59,619 nucleotides of DNA from Bradyrhizobium sp. Ai1a-2 (GCF_000426245.1 NZ_AUEZ01000056.1:1-59619), one strand, 5' to 3'. Positions 8,806 to 18,047 are shown, counted from the first letter of the stretch. Notes: generated by a model not told the origin, from the letters alone. Translations and numbers: made by a program.

Positions 8806-9645
8806 ATGCGCCTGCGAATTGCCCACACCACGACCTATCGCTACGAGCCCCAGGCTTCCGGCGTGATCCAGATCCTCCGGATGACGCCGACAAGCCATGA
8901 CGGGCAGTATGTCGCGGACTGGCAGATTGATGTCTCGACCGACTCTAGGCTCGACACGCATGAGGATGCGTTCGGCAATGTCACGCATGTCCTGACCCAC
9001 GGCCCGCTCGCCGACCTCACCATTCATTGCGAGGGGCAGATCGAGACCCAGGATACCGGCGGCGTGTTGCGCGGCACCGATGAGCGCTTTCCGCCGAGCC
9101 TGTTCCTGCGCTCGACCGCGCTGACCCAGGTCAACCCTGCGATGGCGACCTTGACCCGCGAATTGCGCTCGGAGGCCGACGGCGAGGTGCTCGGCTTCCT
9201 GCATGCGCTGATGATGCAGATCTGCGAGGGCATGGCGTTCGACGAGGACCCGACCAACAGCGGCACCACGGCGGCGGAGGCCTTCGCGCTGAAGCGCGGC
9301 GTGTGCCAGGACTACGCGCACATCTTCATCACCTGCGCGCGCTCCGGCGGCGTGCCGGCCCGCTTCGTCTCCGGCCACTTCTTCCGTTCCGACGGCACGG
9401 TCAACCAGGCCGCCGGCCACGCCTGGGCGGAAGCCTATGTGCCAGATCTCGGCTGGATTGGTTTCGATGTCGCCAACGGCATCTGCACCACCGATGCCCA
9501 CGCCCGCGTCGCCGTCGGCCTCGACTATCTCGGCGCCGCTCCGGTGCGCGGCACTCGCTATGGCGGCGGCACCGAGACGCTCACCGTTGCAGTCAAGGTC
9601 GAACAGGCCGGCCGCCCCGGCCAGTGGCAATCGCAGTCGCAGTAA
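8806..9645 (+). CDS. Transglutaminase-like cysteine protease of the Anbu locus
   Basis: 279 aa. The N-terminal beta-domain (MRLRIAHTTTYRYEPQASG) precedes a papain-like transglutaminase core. The catalytic triad is visible: Cys167 in KRGVCQDYAH, His205 in GHAWAEAY and Asp221 in IGFDVANG. It may cleave or crosslink peptides made by the neighbouring ATP-grasp. Third gene of the cluster, 30 bases after alpha-E. In other genomes the Anbu peptidase normally follows; here the next genes are an unrelated iron-uptake pair. Confidence 0.9.
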   Translation: MRLRIAHTTTYRYEPQASGVIQILRMTPTSHDGQYVADWQIDVSTDSRLDTHEDAFGNVTHVLTHGPLADLTIHCEGQIETQDTGGVLRGTDERFPPSLFLRSTALTQVNPAMATLTRELRSEADGEVLGFLHALMMQICEGMAFDEDPTNSGTTAAEAFALKRGVCQDYAHIFITCARSGGVPARFVSGHFFRSDGTVNQAAGHAWAEAYVPDLGWIGFDVANGICTTDAHARVAVGLDYLGAAPVRGTRYGGGTETLTVAVKVEQAGRPGQWQSQSQ

Positions 9646-10065
9646 GACTGCAAGCGCGACCTGATCGATTCGCGCTTCGTTGAACTGCTCTCGCGCGACC
9701 AAGAATTCCCGCAAACTTTGCTGGTCATTCCCGACGAGATCGAGGACGCGAGCATCGTGATACCTGCGCGCACGGCGCCGCCGTGTTCGATGCGCAACAG
9801 CGAGCGCCAATAGAGCGGTTGCATCACAGCTCATCTTCTCGCACACGAGCGCGCATGCGACGGATTCAATAGCGTCATCGATCAGTTCGTCGACTTATTA
9901 GAAGTCTTCGAAAAATCTGTTCTGCCGGAAACTTCGAGTGATTCAAAAATGCGGCAACTCGACGCGCACAGTGTGAAACCATAAGACGCCTACGGTAGCG
10001 AACGTCGCGTGAGGTCAAGCATCAACTCCGCCGCCACGGCGTTCGTCGGATGGGGGCACTGACAT
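9646..10065. other. 420-bp intergenic region, junction of Anbu genes and accessory block
   Basis: No convincing gene is seen. The last 170 bases are AT-richer than the surroundings and hold the ICE-like box at 9897-9913. The sequence just after the transglutaminase stop shows no repeat or transposon end that I can recognise, so the boundary of the inserted block is not marked by an obvious scar. Confidence 0.6.
9897..9913. promoter_or_regulatory. Irr/ICE-like iron control box
   Basis: ATTAGAA-GTC-TTCGAAA matches the rhizobial Irr box (TTTAGAA-N3-TTCTAAA) at 12 of 14 defined positions and keeps the 3-base spacer. It lies 152 bases upstream of the siderophore receptor ATG. Irr is the haem-sensing iron regulator of bradyrhizobia, so iron-responsive control of the receptor and PepSY gene is inferred. 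Confidence 0.6.
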
Positions 10066-12465
10066 ATGAATTGGAATGCGCACGGCGTCGCGCGTCGTAC
10101 TTTCTTTTTTTCGCAACTCAACACTTTCAAGGGTACTGCAAGCATACTGGCGTTGAGCGGGATGCTGATCGCCGGTTCGCCGGCGGAGGCGCAGAACGCG
10201 GGGCAATCAGGGGCATCGACATTGCCGCCCGTCAACATCGACGCACCTGCGCAGCGCGCGCAGCGTCCAACCCAAGTCCGGCGCAACACCGCGTCGCGGC
10301 GCGATCCAAACCAGCGGCCAAATCAGCAGGCTGGTCGCTCGGCGCAGCAGCAGGCGACGCCGGCGCTGGTCTCGACGGCGCAGCGCGTCAACGCAGGTAC
10401 CAACGGCTTTGTCGCCAGCCGCGCCTCCGGCGCCACCAAGACCGACGCGCCGATCATGTCGACGCCGGCGTCGGTCACCGTCATCACCCGCAGCGAGATG
10501 GACGTTCGCCAGGCGCAGAGCCTTCGCGATCTCCTGCGCTACGCACCCGGCATCTATTTCAGCAACGATACCGACTTCCGCTTCCAGCCGGTCAATGCGC
10601 GCGGATTCGCCGTCGAGCAATATCTGGACGGCCTGCGCCTGCAGGGTGGACCGTTCGGCGCGCCGCGCATCGATCCCTATCTGCTCGATCGCGCCGAACT
10701 CATCACCGGCCCGGCGTCGATCCTTTATGGTGCGGCCTCGCCCGGCGGCATCCTCAACCTTGTCAGCAAGCGTCCGACCGAAACTCCCTTCGGCGAGGTC
10801 CAGCTGCAGACCGGCACCTTCGATCGCATCCAGGGCGCGTTCGACATCGGCGGCCCCGTCGACAAGGACAAGACCCTGCTCTACCGCATCACCGGCATCG
10901 GCCTTAACGCCAACACCCAGGTCGACCATATCGGCGAGGAAAAATACGCGATCGCGCCGGCCTGGACCTGGCGGCCGGACCTCGACACCACGATCACCTT
11001 CCTCACGAGCTACCGGCAGGACCCGCAGGGCGGCGCCTTTGCGCTGCTGCCGCTCCAGGGCACGCTGGTGCCGGGCACCTACGGGCAGATTCCAAGGAAC
11101 TTCTTCGCAGGCGATTTCAACTATGAGAGCCTGAAATACAAGCAGGCTACCTTCGGCTACGAATTCGAACACCGCTTCGACGACACCTTCACGGTGCGCC
11201 AGAACGTGCGCTATCTGCACAACGAGCTCAACTATATCGAGGTGCAGCCCGGCGCGTTCACGACAACGGGCGCCGGTCCCACCCTTCGGCTGGCTGACGG
11301 CCGCACCATCACGCGCAGCTACTTCTCGACCAACGAAAACCTCAATACTTTCGCCGCGGACAATCAGCTCCAGGCCAAGTTCAACATGGGCCCGTTGCAG
11401 CACACCGTGCTCGCCGGCTTTGACTATCAGCGCTACGACTTCAACAACCTGGCGCGCTACGCCCCCACCAACTCGCTCGACTTCCTGGTGCCGAACTACA
11501 CTCAGAACATCGCGGTCCCGACCTCGGTGTTCCAGAACCTGGACCAGCACCTGGAGCAGCGCGGGGTCTATGTGCAGGACGAGGCGCAGCTCGGCAAGCT
11601 GACCGTGCTCGGCGGCATCCGCTACGACTGGGCCGAAGGCAATACGCTCAATCTCGGTACGCGCGTCCTCAACAATGACGAGAAGTCGAGCGGCCGCATC
11701 GGCGCCATCTATAATTTTGATATCGGGATCGCTCCTTACGTCAGCTATTCGACCTCGTTCCAGCCGACCAGCGTCGGCTTGCTGCTCAACGGCCAGCCGT
11801 ACAAGCCGACGAGCGGCGAACAGGTCGAGGTCGGCGTCAAGTACCAGCCGGTGGGCTACAACCTGATATTCACCGCGGCGGTCTACGACCTGAAGCAAGA
11901 GAACGTGGTGAGCGCCATTGGCGGCCCCGGCATCCCGGCCAATTCGACCGCCCAGGTCGGCGAGGTCACTTCGCGCGGCTTCGAGGGATCGGTGGTCGGA
12001 AGCCCGCTGCCCGGCTTGAGCCTGCGCGGGCAATACTCCTACCTCGACAACCGCATCACCTCGCCACTGGACGTCAACTACGGCAAGGTGCTCGCCAACA
12101 CGCCGATGAACACGGCCTCGCTGTGGGCCAATTACGTGGTGCAGAGCGGGCCGGCGATCGGCTTCGGCTTCGGCGCCGGCGTCCGCTACATCAGCGACAT
12201 GTACACGACCAACGCCAATAATCTCACCGTGCCGACCATCGTCGCAAACAGCGCCGTGCTGGCCAACATCATTCCCGCCAGTACGACCTTTGATGCAGCC
12301 CTTTCTTACGATTTCGGAATGCGGGTCAAGGAATGGAAGGGATTGAGCGCAGCCGTGAACGTCAATAACGTGTTCGACAACAGCTACGTCTCGGTCTGCA
12401 CGGCGGGCGGCTGTCGCTGGGCGGTCGGCCGCACGGTATTGGCAACGATGACCTACCGATGGTGA
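10066..12465 (+). CDS. TonB-dependent siderophore receptor
   Basis: 799 aa outer-membrane barrel. A signal peptide (about 1-42, SPAEAQ) is followed by a Gln/Arg-rich linker, a plug domain (TPASVTVITRSEMDV, SLRDLLRYAPGIYF, GPASILYGAASPGGILNLVSKRP) and a 22-strand-type barrel ending in the C-terminal aromatic MTYRW. The plug motifs fit the ferrichrome/FhuA-like siderophore class. GVRYISDMYTTNANNLTVP and NVNNVFDNSYVSVC near the end are typical. The ICE-like box upstream and the PepSY gene four bases downstream suggest an iron-regulated uptake pair. The ligand is unknown; no siderophore synthesis gene is present. Confidence 0.93.
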   Translation: MNWNAHGVARRTFFFSQLNTFKGTASILALSGMLIAGSPAEAQNAGQSGASTLPPVNIDAPAQRAQRPTQVRRNTASRRDPNQRPNQQAGRSAQQQATPALVSTAQRVNAGTNGFVASRASGATKTDAPIMSTPASVTVITRSEMDVRQAQSLRDLLRYAPGIYFSNDTDFRFQPVNARGFAVEQYLDGLRLQGGPFGAPRIDPYLLDRAELITGPASILYGAASPGGILNLVSKRPTETPFGEVQLQTGTFDRIQGAFDIGGPVDKDKTLLYRITGIGLNANTQVDHIGEEKYAIAPAWTWRPDLDTTITFLTSYRQDPQGGAFALLPLQGTLVPGTYGQIPRNFFAGDFNYESLKYKQATFGYEFEHRFDDTFTVRQNVRYLHNELNYIEVQPGAFTTTGAGPTLRLADGRTITRSYFSTNENLNTFAADNQLQAKFNMGPLQHTVLAGFDYQRYDFNNLARYAPTNSLDFLVPNYTQNIAVPTSVFQNLDQHLEQRGVYVQDEAQLGKLTVLGGIRYDWAEGNTLNLGTRVLNNDEKSSGRIGAIYNFDIGIAPYVSYSTSFQPTSVGLLLNGQPYKPTSGEQVEVGVKYQPVGYNLIFTAAVYDLKQENVVSAIGGPGIPANSTAQVGEVTSRGFEGSVVGSPLPGLSLRGQYSYLDNRITSPLDVNYGKVLANTPMNTASLWANYVVQSGPAIGFGFGAGVRYISDMYTTNANNLTVPTIVANSAVLANIIPASTTFDAALSYDFGMRVKEWKGLSAAVNVNNVFDNSYVSVCTAGGCRWAVGRTVLATMTYRW

Positions 12466-12469
12466 TGGG

Positions 12470-13633
12470 ATGACCGCACGATCCGTGAAATGGTGGTCGC
12501 TGGTCCATAAATGGACCAGCCTTATCTGCACGCTGTTCATGCTGATGCTGTGCATCACGGGTCTGCCGCTGATCTTTCACGACGAGATCGACGATCTCTT
12601 CAAGCCGGAGATCGCCGCGCGCGAACTTCCGCCCGATACCCCGGAAGCCTCGCTGATCAGGCTGATTGACGCGGCAAAGGCGCGCCATCCGGAACGCTAC
12701 GTCCAAATCCTGAACTGGGACGACGACCATGCCAATGTCGTCAACGTCTTCATGTCGGAGACGCCGCTGCCGCCGCCGGGACAGCGCTTCCTAAAGCTGT
12801 CCTTCGATTCGCGGACCGCCGAGCTCCTCGGGGAAGACGCGCAGCAAGGCGGGCCGATGCGGACCATCCGCATCTTCCACCGCGACATGCTGATGGGACT
12901 GCCGGGCGAGTTGTTCCTCGGCGTCATGGGCTTATTGTTCGTGGTCGCCGTCGTCTCCGGCGTCATGCTCTACGCGCCATTCATGCGGCGGCTCGATTTC
13001 GGCGAGGTGCGACGCGCTCGCGCGCGGCGGATCAAATGGCTCGACCTGCACAATCTGATCGGCGCTGTGACCCTGGTGTGGGCGTTCGCCGTCGGCCTCA
13101 CCGGCGTCATCAACACGATATCGCTGCCGCTGTTCAACGCCTGGCGTGCGCAGGTGATGCCGGAATTGATCGCGCCGCATCGCGGCAAGCCGCCGCTCTT
13201 GAAATTCGCGTCCATCGACGACGTCGTTGCCACTGCACGCCAGGCGCTCGGCGACAACACGCCCGTCAGCCTCGTGCTGCCAACCGAAGCGCCGTTCGGC
13301 ACGCCGCGCCACTTCATCGTCTGGACCAAGGGAACAACGCCGATCACCTCGCGGCTATTTACGCCGGTGCTGGTCGATGCCGAGACGGCGCAACTGACCA
13401 CCGCGAAGGGACTGCCGTGGTACTTGCGGACGCTGCAGGTGTCGCGCCCGCTGCATTTCGGCGATTACGGCGGCCTGCCGCTCAAGATTATCTGGGCGCT
13501 GCTCGATCTCGCCACCATCATCGTGCTCGCAAGCGGCATCTATCTCTGGCTCGGCAAGCGCAGGCCGGCTGGTGCGGCAAGGCAGGCCCCGTCTCCATCG
13601 CCTGCAGCAGCGACCTCGCTGGCCAGTTCGTGA
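12470..13633 (+). CDS. PepSY-TM membrane protein, putative siderophore-iron reductase
   Basis: 387 aa with four transmembrane segments: about residues 17-35, 140-160, 190-212 and 345-365. The His pairs HKWTS, FHRDML, LHNLIG and RPLHFGDYG are placed as expected for haem ligands in PepSY-TM reductases of the FoxB type, which release iron from imported siderophores. It begins four bases after the receptor stop, so it is translated from the same message. The tail (PAGAARQAPSPSPAAATS) is low-complexity. The function is inferred from family and position. Confidence 0.85.
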   Translation: MTARSVKWWSLVHKWTSLICTLFMLMLCITGLPLIFHDEIDDLFKPEIAARELPPDTPEASLIRLIDAAKARHPERYVQILNWDDDHANVVNVFMSETPLPPPGQRFLKLSFDSRTAELLGEDAQQGGPMRTIRIFHRDMLMGLPGELFLGVMGLLFVVAVVSGVMLYAPFMRRLDFGEVRRARARRIKWLDLHNLIGAVTLVWAFAVGLTGVINTISLPLFNAWRAQVMPELIAPHRGKPPLLKFASIDDVVATARQALGDNTPVSLVLPTEAPFGTPRHFIVWTKGTTPITSRLFTPVLVDAETAQLTTAKGLPWYLRTLQVSRPLHFGDYGGLPLKIIWALLDLATIIVLASGIYLWLGKRRPAGAARQAPSPSPAAATSLASS

Positions 13634-13710
13634 AATCGTCTCCGCCGGACCACCGACCGCGCCGATCGGGATCGCAGCGCGACGCTGACGCGGAAAGGTT
13701 AGCGCCGCGC

Positions 13711-13798
13711 TACAGGCGTAACCCGACTGAAACCATGCCGTAGCGCCACGTCTCCACCCTCTCGTGCAATACCTTTACCGCAAGAGAGATCGAGACAG
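13711..13798 (+). repeat. Leader of the first flavin monooxygenase gene, copy 1 of a duplicated leader
   Basis: From TACAGGCGTAACCCG to CGAGACAG this leader aligns nearly base for base with 15087-15185, sharing CTGAAACCATGC, GTAGCG and CAAGAGAG-TCGAGACAG next to the ATG. Copy 2 carries a 9-base insertion that forms a small hairpin (CCGAG/CTCGG). The conservation implies that the promoter or leader was duplicated with the gene. Confidence 0.75.
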
Positions 13799-15007
13799 AT
13801 GCTCCAAGACAAACTTCGTGACCATCGTGTGCCAACCGCGCGGGAAAGCAACGGGGCCCTGCTCGGCGGCATCCGGAAGTTGGCTCCGGAGATCGCGGCT
13901 CGAGCGGCAGAGATGGAAGCCGCACGCAACGTTCCGACCGACCTCGTTGATCGGTTGAAATCGATCGGCCTCTATCGGATTTTTGTGCCGAGGAGTCATG
14001 GTGGATTGGAACTTTCCTTGCCGGCAGGGCTGGAAGTCGTCAGGTCTCTCTCCCGGCTTGACGGTTCGCTTGGCTGGCTCGCGATGGTGGCCGGCGGCGG
14101 AGGCATTTTTGCAACCCTGACACGGCCCGAGACCCACCAGCGCATCTATCAAAACGGACCTGATGTGCCGCTGTGCGGTTCGGCGCAGCCGGCCGGAACG
14201 GCCAAGCCCACGGCGAACGGCTTCCGTGTCAACGGCCGATGGCCGTTCGCGAGTGGCTGCAAGCAGGCCGAGTGGATGATGGGGTTCTGCGTCATCACTG
14301 ACGAGAATGGCAAACCGGCCACTGATGCGCAGGGACAGCCGCGGGTTCGCGGCGTTGCGTTGCCCGCGCAGAACTGGGAAATCGAGGACACCTGGCATGC
14401 GGCGGGCCTCAAGGGGACCGGCAGCCATCACATCGTGCTGCGGGATGCGCTGGTTTCTGAGACCGAATTCTTCGATTTAGCGGGCGCGGCCTGCGTGACG
14501 GGTCCGCTCTATCCGGCGGTGAGGCAGTTGCTGCCGATGTTTCACGGTGCGCTCGCCGTCGGGATCGCCGAAGGCGCCATGGACGATCTGGCGACGGTGG
14601 CCAATTCGGGGCGGCAGCAGTTCCGAGCCGCCACGCCGATGCGGGACTCCGAGACATTCCAGTTCGAACTCGGACGTATTGCCGCTGACATGAAGGCAGC
14701 CCAGGCCTACTACGAAGCGGCGACCGCAAGCCTTTGGCATCACGCCCTGGCCGGAACGCTGAACGACGAACGGGTGGTTGTCGAGAGCACGCAGGCGACG
14801 ATCTGGATCACCGCGACCTGTGTTCGGATCGTTGACGCATGTTTCGAACTTGGCGGAAGCAGTGTCGTCTACGAGACGTCGCCGCTGCCGCGACGCCTGC
14901 GCGACATCCGAGTCGCCGCTCAGCACGCTGCTGCCCAGCAAAGGCAATATGCCACCGTCGGCAAGGAGTTCCTGACGCGATCGGCACAGGATGCCGGACG
15001 AGCATGA
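13799..15007 (+). CDS. Acyl-CoA dehydrogenase-fold flavin monooxygenase-like protein, copy 1
   Basis: 402 aa. N-terminal helices (IRKLAPEIAARAAEMEA, DLVDRLKSIGLYRIFVPRSHGGLEL) and the central WHAAGLKGTGSHHIVLRDALV, plus the C-terminal type-2 acyl-CoA dehydrogenase domain, place it with the IacA/HsaA/DszC-like group D flavin monooxygenases rather than true acyl-CoA dehydrogenases. Such enzymes take reduced flavin from a separate reductase, and none is seen nearby. A close paralogue follows at 15186, so this is half of a tandem duplication. The substrate is unknown, probably an aromatic or indolic compound. Confidence 0.8.
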   Translation: MLQDKLRDHRVPTARESNGALLGGIRKLAPEIAARAAEMEAARNVPTDLVDRLKSIGLYRIFVPRSHGGLELSLPAGLEVVRSLSRLDGSLGWLAMVAGGGGIFATLTRPETHQRIYQNGPDVPLCGSAQPAGTAKPTANGFRVNGRWPFASGCKQAEWMMGFCVITDENGKPATDAQGQPRVRGVALPAQNWEIEDTWHAAGLKGTGSHHIVLRDALVSETEFFDLAGAACVTGPLYPAVRQLLPMFHGALAVGIAEGAMDDLATVANSGRQQFRAATPMRDSETFQFELGRIAADMKAAQAYYEAATASLWHHALAGTLNDERVVVESTQATIWITATCVRIVDACFELGGSSVVYETSPLPRRLRDIRVAAQHAAAQQRQYATVGKEFLTRSAQDAGRA

Positions 15008-15086
15008 TGGTGATAGGCTCAAAGTGTCTTCGAGCGCGTTGACACGGTTCGCGTGAAGAAAATCGAAAATAATGATGTGTATCATT

Positions 15087-15185
15087 ACAGACGTAACCCG
15101 AGAGCAACTCGGCTGAAACCATGCAGTAGCGTCACGCCTCCATCCTCTTGTCAGATTCCTTTCGCGGCAAGAGAGGTCGAGACAG
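15087..15185 (+). repeat. Leader of the second flavin monooxygenase gene, copy 2 of the duplicated leader
   Basis: This matches 13711-13798 up to the ATG. CCTCTTG and CAAGAGAGG at its 3' end can pair, which would partly hide the ribosome site. The preceding stretch 15026-15064 (TCTTCGAGCGCGTTGACACGGTTCGCGTGAAGAAAA, split) is a decayed piece of the repeat family also found at 55061-55160. Confidence 0.7.
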
Positions 15186-16400
15186 ATGCTCCATCAAGAC
15201 CAATTTCGTGACCTTCGTACCCTGACGGCGCCGGACAGCAACAAGACCGTGCTCTCCGGCATCCGGAAATTGGCTCCCGAGATCGCGGCTCGCGCCGCCG
15301 AGATCGAAGCCACAAACTGCATCCCGCCCGACCTAATCGATCGGCTGAAATCGGCCGGTATCTTTCGGTTGTTCGTGCCGAGAAGCTTTGGCGGATTGGA
15401 ACTTGCCCTGCCGGAGGGGTTGGAGGTCATCAGGGCTCTGGCCCGGCTTGATGGTTCGGTCGGGTGGATCGCGATGGTGGCCGGCGGGGGCAGTCTTTTC
15501 GCGACCTGGGAAGCACGTGAAACCTACGAGCGCATCTATCGGAACGGACCTGACGTCCCCGTCTGCGGATCCGCGCAGCCGACCGGAATGGCCAAGCCTA
15601 CGGAGGGTGGCTTCCGGGTGAGCGGCCGATGGCCATTCGCGAGTGGCTGCAAGCATGCCGAGTGGATGGCGGGGTTCTGCCTCATCACCGACGACAACGG
15701 CAAACCTGCCGCCGGTCCGCACGGGCAGCCAGTCGTTCGCGGCTTTGCGTTGCCGGCGCAGAATTGGGAAATCGAGGATACTTGGCATGCGGCCGGTCTC
15801 AAGGGAACCGGCAGCCATCACATTGTGCTGCGCGACGTACTGGTTCCGGAGGCCAACTTCTTCGATGTCGAAAGCGGCGTGCCCTGTGTGCCGGGCCCGC
15901 TCTATCCGGCAGTGAAGCAATTGGTGCCGATGTTTCACAGTGCGGTCGCCGTCGGCATAGCCGAAGGCGCCGTCGACGAATTGGTGGCGCTGGCCCATAC
16001 GGGACGGCAGCAGTTCCGGGCCACCACGCCGATGCGCGACTCCGAGATATTCCAGTTGGAGCTTGGCCGCATTTCCGCCGACCTCAGGGCAACGCAGGCC
16101 TTTTGCGAGGCGCAGACCGCAAGCCTTTGGCACCACGCCTTGGCGGGCACGCTGAACAACGAAGACCTTGCTGTCGAGAGCACGCAGGCCGCGACCTGGA
16201 TCGCTGCCGCCTGCGTTCGGATAGTCGATGCATGTTTCACGCTGGCCGGAAGCAGCGCAGTCTATGAGACTTCGCCGCTGCAGCGACGCCTGCGCGACAT
16301 GCACGTCGCCGCCCAGCACGCCGCTGTGCAGCAACGACAATATGTCGCCGGCGGCAAACTGCTTTTGGCACGCTCCGCGCAGGATGCCGGACAAGCCTGA
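15186..16400 (+). CDS. Acyl-CoA dehydrogenase-fold flavin monooxygenase-like protein, copy 2
   Basis: 404 aa and collinear with the protein at 13799 over its whole length. Shared words include IRKLAPEIAARAAE, DTWHAAGLKGTGSHHIVLRD and LYPAV-QL-PMFH. Differences are spread throughout (SLFATWEARETYER versus GIFATLTRPETHQR), so the duplication is not recent. Even the bases after the stop are shared (TGATGGTGATAGGCT). Divergence in the middle could mean two substrates or two halves of one pathway. It is followed 73 bases later by an exported alpha/beta hydrolase. Confidence 0.8.
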   Translation: MLHQDQFRDLRTLTAPDSNKTVLSGIRKLAPEIAARAAEIEATNCIPPDLIDRLKSAGIFRLFVPRSFGGLELALPEGLEVIRALARLDGSVGWIAMVAGGGSLFATWEARETYERIYRNGPDVPVCGSAQPTGMAKPTEGGFRVSGRWPFASGCKHAEWMAGFCLITDDNGKPAAGPHGQPVVRGFALPAQNWEIEDTWHAAGLKGTGSHHIVLRDVLVPEANFFDVESGVPCVPGPLYPAVKQLVPMFHSAVAVGIAEGAVDELVALAHTGRQQFRATTPMRDSEIFQLELGRISADLRATQAFCEAQTASLWHHALAGTLNNEDLAVESTQAATWIAAACVRIVDACFTLAGSSAVYETSPLQRRLRDMHVAAQHAAVQQRQYVAGGKLLLARSAQDAGQA

Positions 16401-16473
16401 TGGTGATAGGCTACGCCTAACACATATTTACCGTCACCATCTGGCTGAGGGGCGCCAGGAGCGCATACTGACC

Positions 16474-17322
16474 ATGAATTTGAATCGACGTCACTTCGTC
16501 GTCGCCGCTCTCGCGAGTCTGGCGTCGCTCGACCGCGCCGCCGCAGTCGAGCGGTGGAAAAGCCTGCCCGCGACGCCGGCGCCGGTTGCAGGTGGCGGCG
16601 CGCGAGCGCAGGTGAACGGCATCAGCCTGTTTCACGTCGCACTCGGCGAAGGAAGCCCTGTGGTCTTTCTCCACGGCGGGCTTTCCAACTCCGATTACTT
16701 CGGCCTGCAGGTGCCTGATGTCGCGCGCAAGCATCACGTCATTCTCGTCGACAGCCGCGGCCATGGCCGCAGCACGCGCAACGCCCAGCCGTTCGGCTAC
16801 GATCTGATGACGGATGATGTCGTCGCGCTGCTCGATCATCTGCAGATTCCGCGTGCGGCGATCGTCGGCTGGAGCGACGGCGCCATCATCGGACTGGACA
16901 TGGCGATCCGCCATCCCGATCGGGTCAGCCGCGTGTTTGCGTTCGGCGCCAATACTCAGACGTCAGGCCTGAAGCCGGATGTCGACAAAGATCCGACCTT
17001 TGCGCAGTTCATCGCGCGCGCAAAGACCGAGTATGAGCGGCTCTCGCCGACGCCGAAGGAATTCGACCAGTTCCTGCATCAGATCGAGAAGATGTGGGAG
17101 ACCCAGCCGAACTGGACCGACGAGCAGTTGCGCTCGATCCGCACCCCCGTGCTGGTCGCAGACGGCCAATACGACGAGGGCATCAAGCGCGAGCACACCG
17201 AATACATGGCGGCGACCATTCCGGGCGCCGGCCTGCTGATCCTTCCCAATGTCAGCCACTTCGCGTTCCTGCAGGATCCTGCGCTGTTCAACGCTGCGCT
17301 GCTCGATTTCCTGGACTCCTGA
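16474..17322 (+). CDS. Exported alpha/beta hydrolase
   Basis: 282 aa. It begins with a Tat-like signal (NRRHFVVAALASLASLDRAAA). The hydrolase core shows the oxyanion-hole strand VVFLHGG, the nucleophile elbow GWSDGAIIG and a late His in NVSHFAFLQDP. VLVADGQYDEG supplies the likely acid region. The ATG at 16474 follows CCAGGAGCG; the longer frame begins inside the upstream gene and was rejected. The substrate is not known; position suggests work with the two monooxygenase-like proteins. Confidence 0.82.
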   Translation: MNLNRRHFVVAALASLASLDRAAAVERWKSLPATPAPVAGGGARAQVNGISLFHVALGEGSPVVFLHGGLSNSDYFGLQVPDVARKHHVILVDSRGHGRSTRNAQPFGYDLMTDDVVALLDHLQIPRAAIVGWSDGAIIGLDMAIRHPDRVSRVFAFGANTQTSGLKPDVDKDPTFAQFIARAKTEYERLSPTPKEFDQFLHQIEKMWETQPNWTDEQLRSIRTPVLVADGQYDEGIKREHTEYMAATIPGAGLLILPNVSHFAFLQDPALFNAALLDFLDS

Positions 17323-17388
17323 TCAGAACGGCCGGCTAAGGCGTGATGACTTTTCTTCGAATCGTCATCCCGCTTTAGCTCTTTGTTT

Positions 17389-17462
17389 GAGCATGATCTC
17401 CGCGCAAACGCTTCGCGTTTGTCGCGAGGAAAACCGGTGCCCACTTTTCCGGATCATGCTCG
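17389..17462. repeat. Palindromic intergenic repeat, GAGCATGATC type
   Basis: GAGCATGATCTCCGCGC at the left is answered by CCGGATCATGCTCG at the right, with an inner palindrome CAAACGCTTCGCGTTTG. This is a dispersed element common in Rhizobiales. It fills most of the 190-bp gap between the hydrolase and the AhpD-like gene. Confidence 0.8.
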
Positions 17463-17512
17463 AGGTCGTGCTATCATCGGGGTTGCTTCAAACCGGACCA
17501 GCGAGAGAAACC

Positions 17513-17938
17513 ATGGCAACCGTAAAACTGCTTTCGGACGAGGAACTCTCGGCGGAAGCGCGCGCCGTCTTCGAGGATATCCGCACGACGCGGAAGTCGG
17601 ACTTCGTCAACAATTTCTGGCGCGCGCTCGCGCATGATCCGAAAACCCTGCGTCGAACCTGGGAGAGCATCAAGGAAGTGATGGCTCCGGGGGCGCTCGA
17701 TCCAAAAGTCAAGGAGATGCTCTACGTCGCGGTTTCGATCGCCCATGGCTGCAGCTACTGCATTCATTCGCACACCGCGAGCGCCCGCGCTAAAGGCATG
17801 ACCGAGGCCGAATATCAGGAAATGCTGGCGATCGTCGGCATGGCCGCCGAGACGAATCGTCTGGTGACCGCCTTGGGCGTGCCCGTGGACGAGGCGTTCC
17901 TCGTCGATGCGCCGGCGGGACGCACTCCGGAAACGTGA
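17513..17938 (+). CDS. Carboxymuconolactone decarboxylase/AhpD-like protein
   Basis: 141 aa, all-helical CMD domain. The redox motif is visible as HGCSYCIHSHTASARAKGMTEAE: two Cys spaced CxxC followed by His, as in AhpD-type peroxidatic partners rather than true decarboxylases. ATG at 17513 follows GAGAGAAACC. Last gene of the accessory block before the Anbu peptidase; its role with the monooxygenase-like genes is only inferred from position. Confidence 0.85.
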   Translation: MATVKLLSDEELSAEARAVFEDIRTTRKSDFVNNFWRALAHDPKTLRRTWESIKEVMAPGALDPKVKEMLYVAVSIAHGCSYCIHSHTASARAKGMTEAEYQEMLAIVGMAAETNRLVTALGVPVDEAFLVDAPAGRTPET

Positions 17939-18047
17939 CCGCGGCCCTGGGGCCATGCCGTATCTCGCTGGAAGCGCGGCGATCGCGCTTCCCCTGCCCT
18001 GCCGCGCCCCCCTTGTCTGAACGCACGCCGTTCCCGGGGAATTAGGG

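Noticed and set aside
10207..12558. 783-codon minus-strand open frame opposite the TonB receptor
   Set aside because: Low-complexity, Arg/Asp/Val-rich translation with no fold-like motifs. It is the usual shadow of a GC-rich gene in the antisense frame.
13799..16400. True acyl-CoA dehydrogenases of beta-oxidation
   Set aside because: The fold is shared, but the N-terminal wording and type-2 C-terminal domain match flavin monooxygenase-like members, and no thiolase, hydratase or CoA ligase is nearby.
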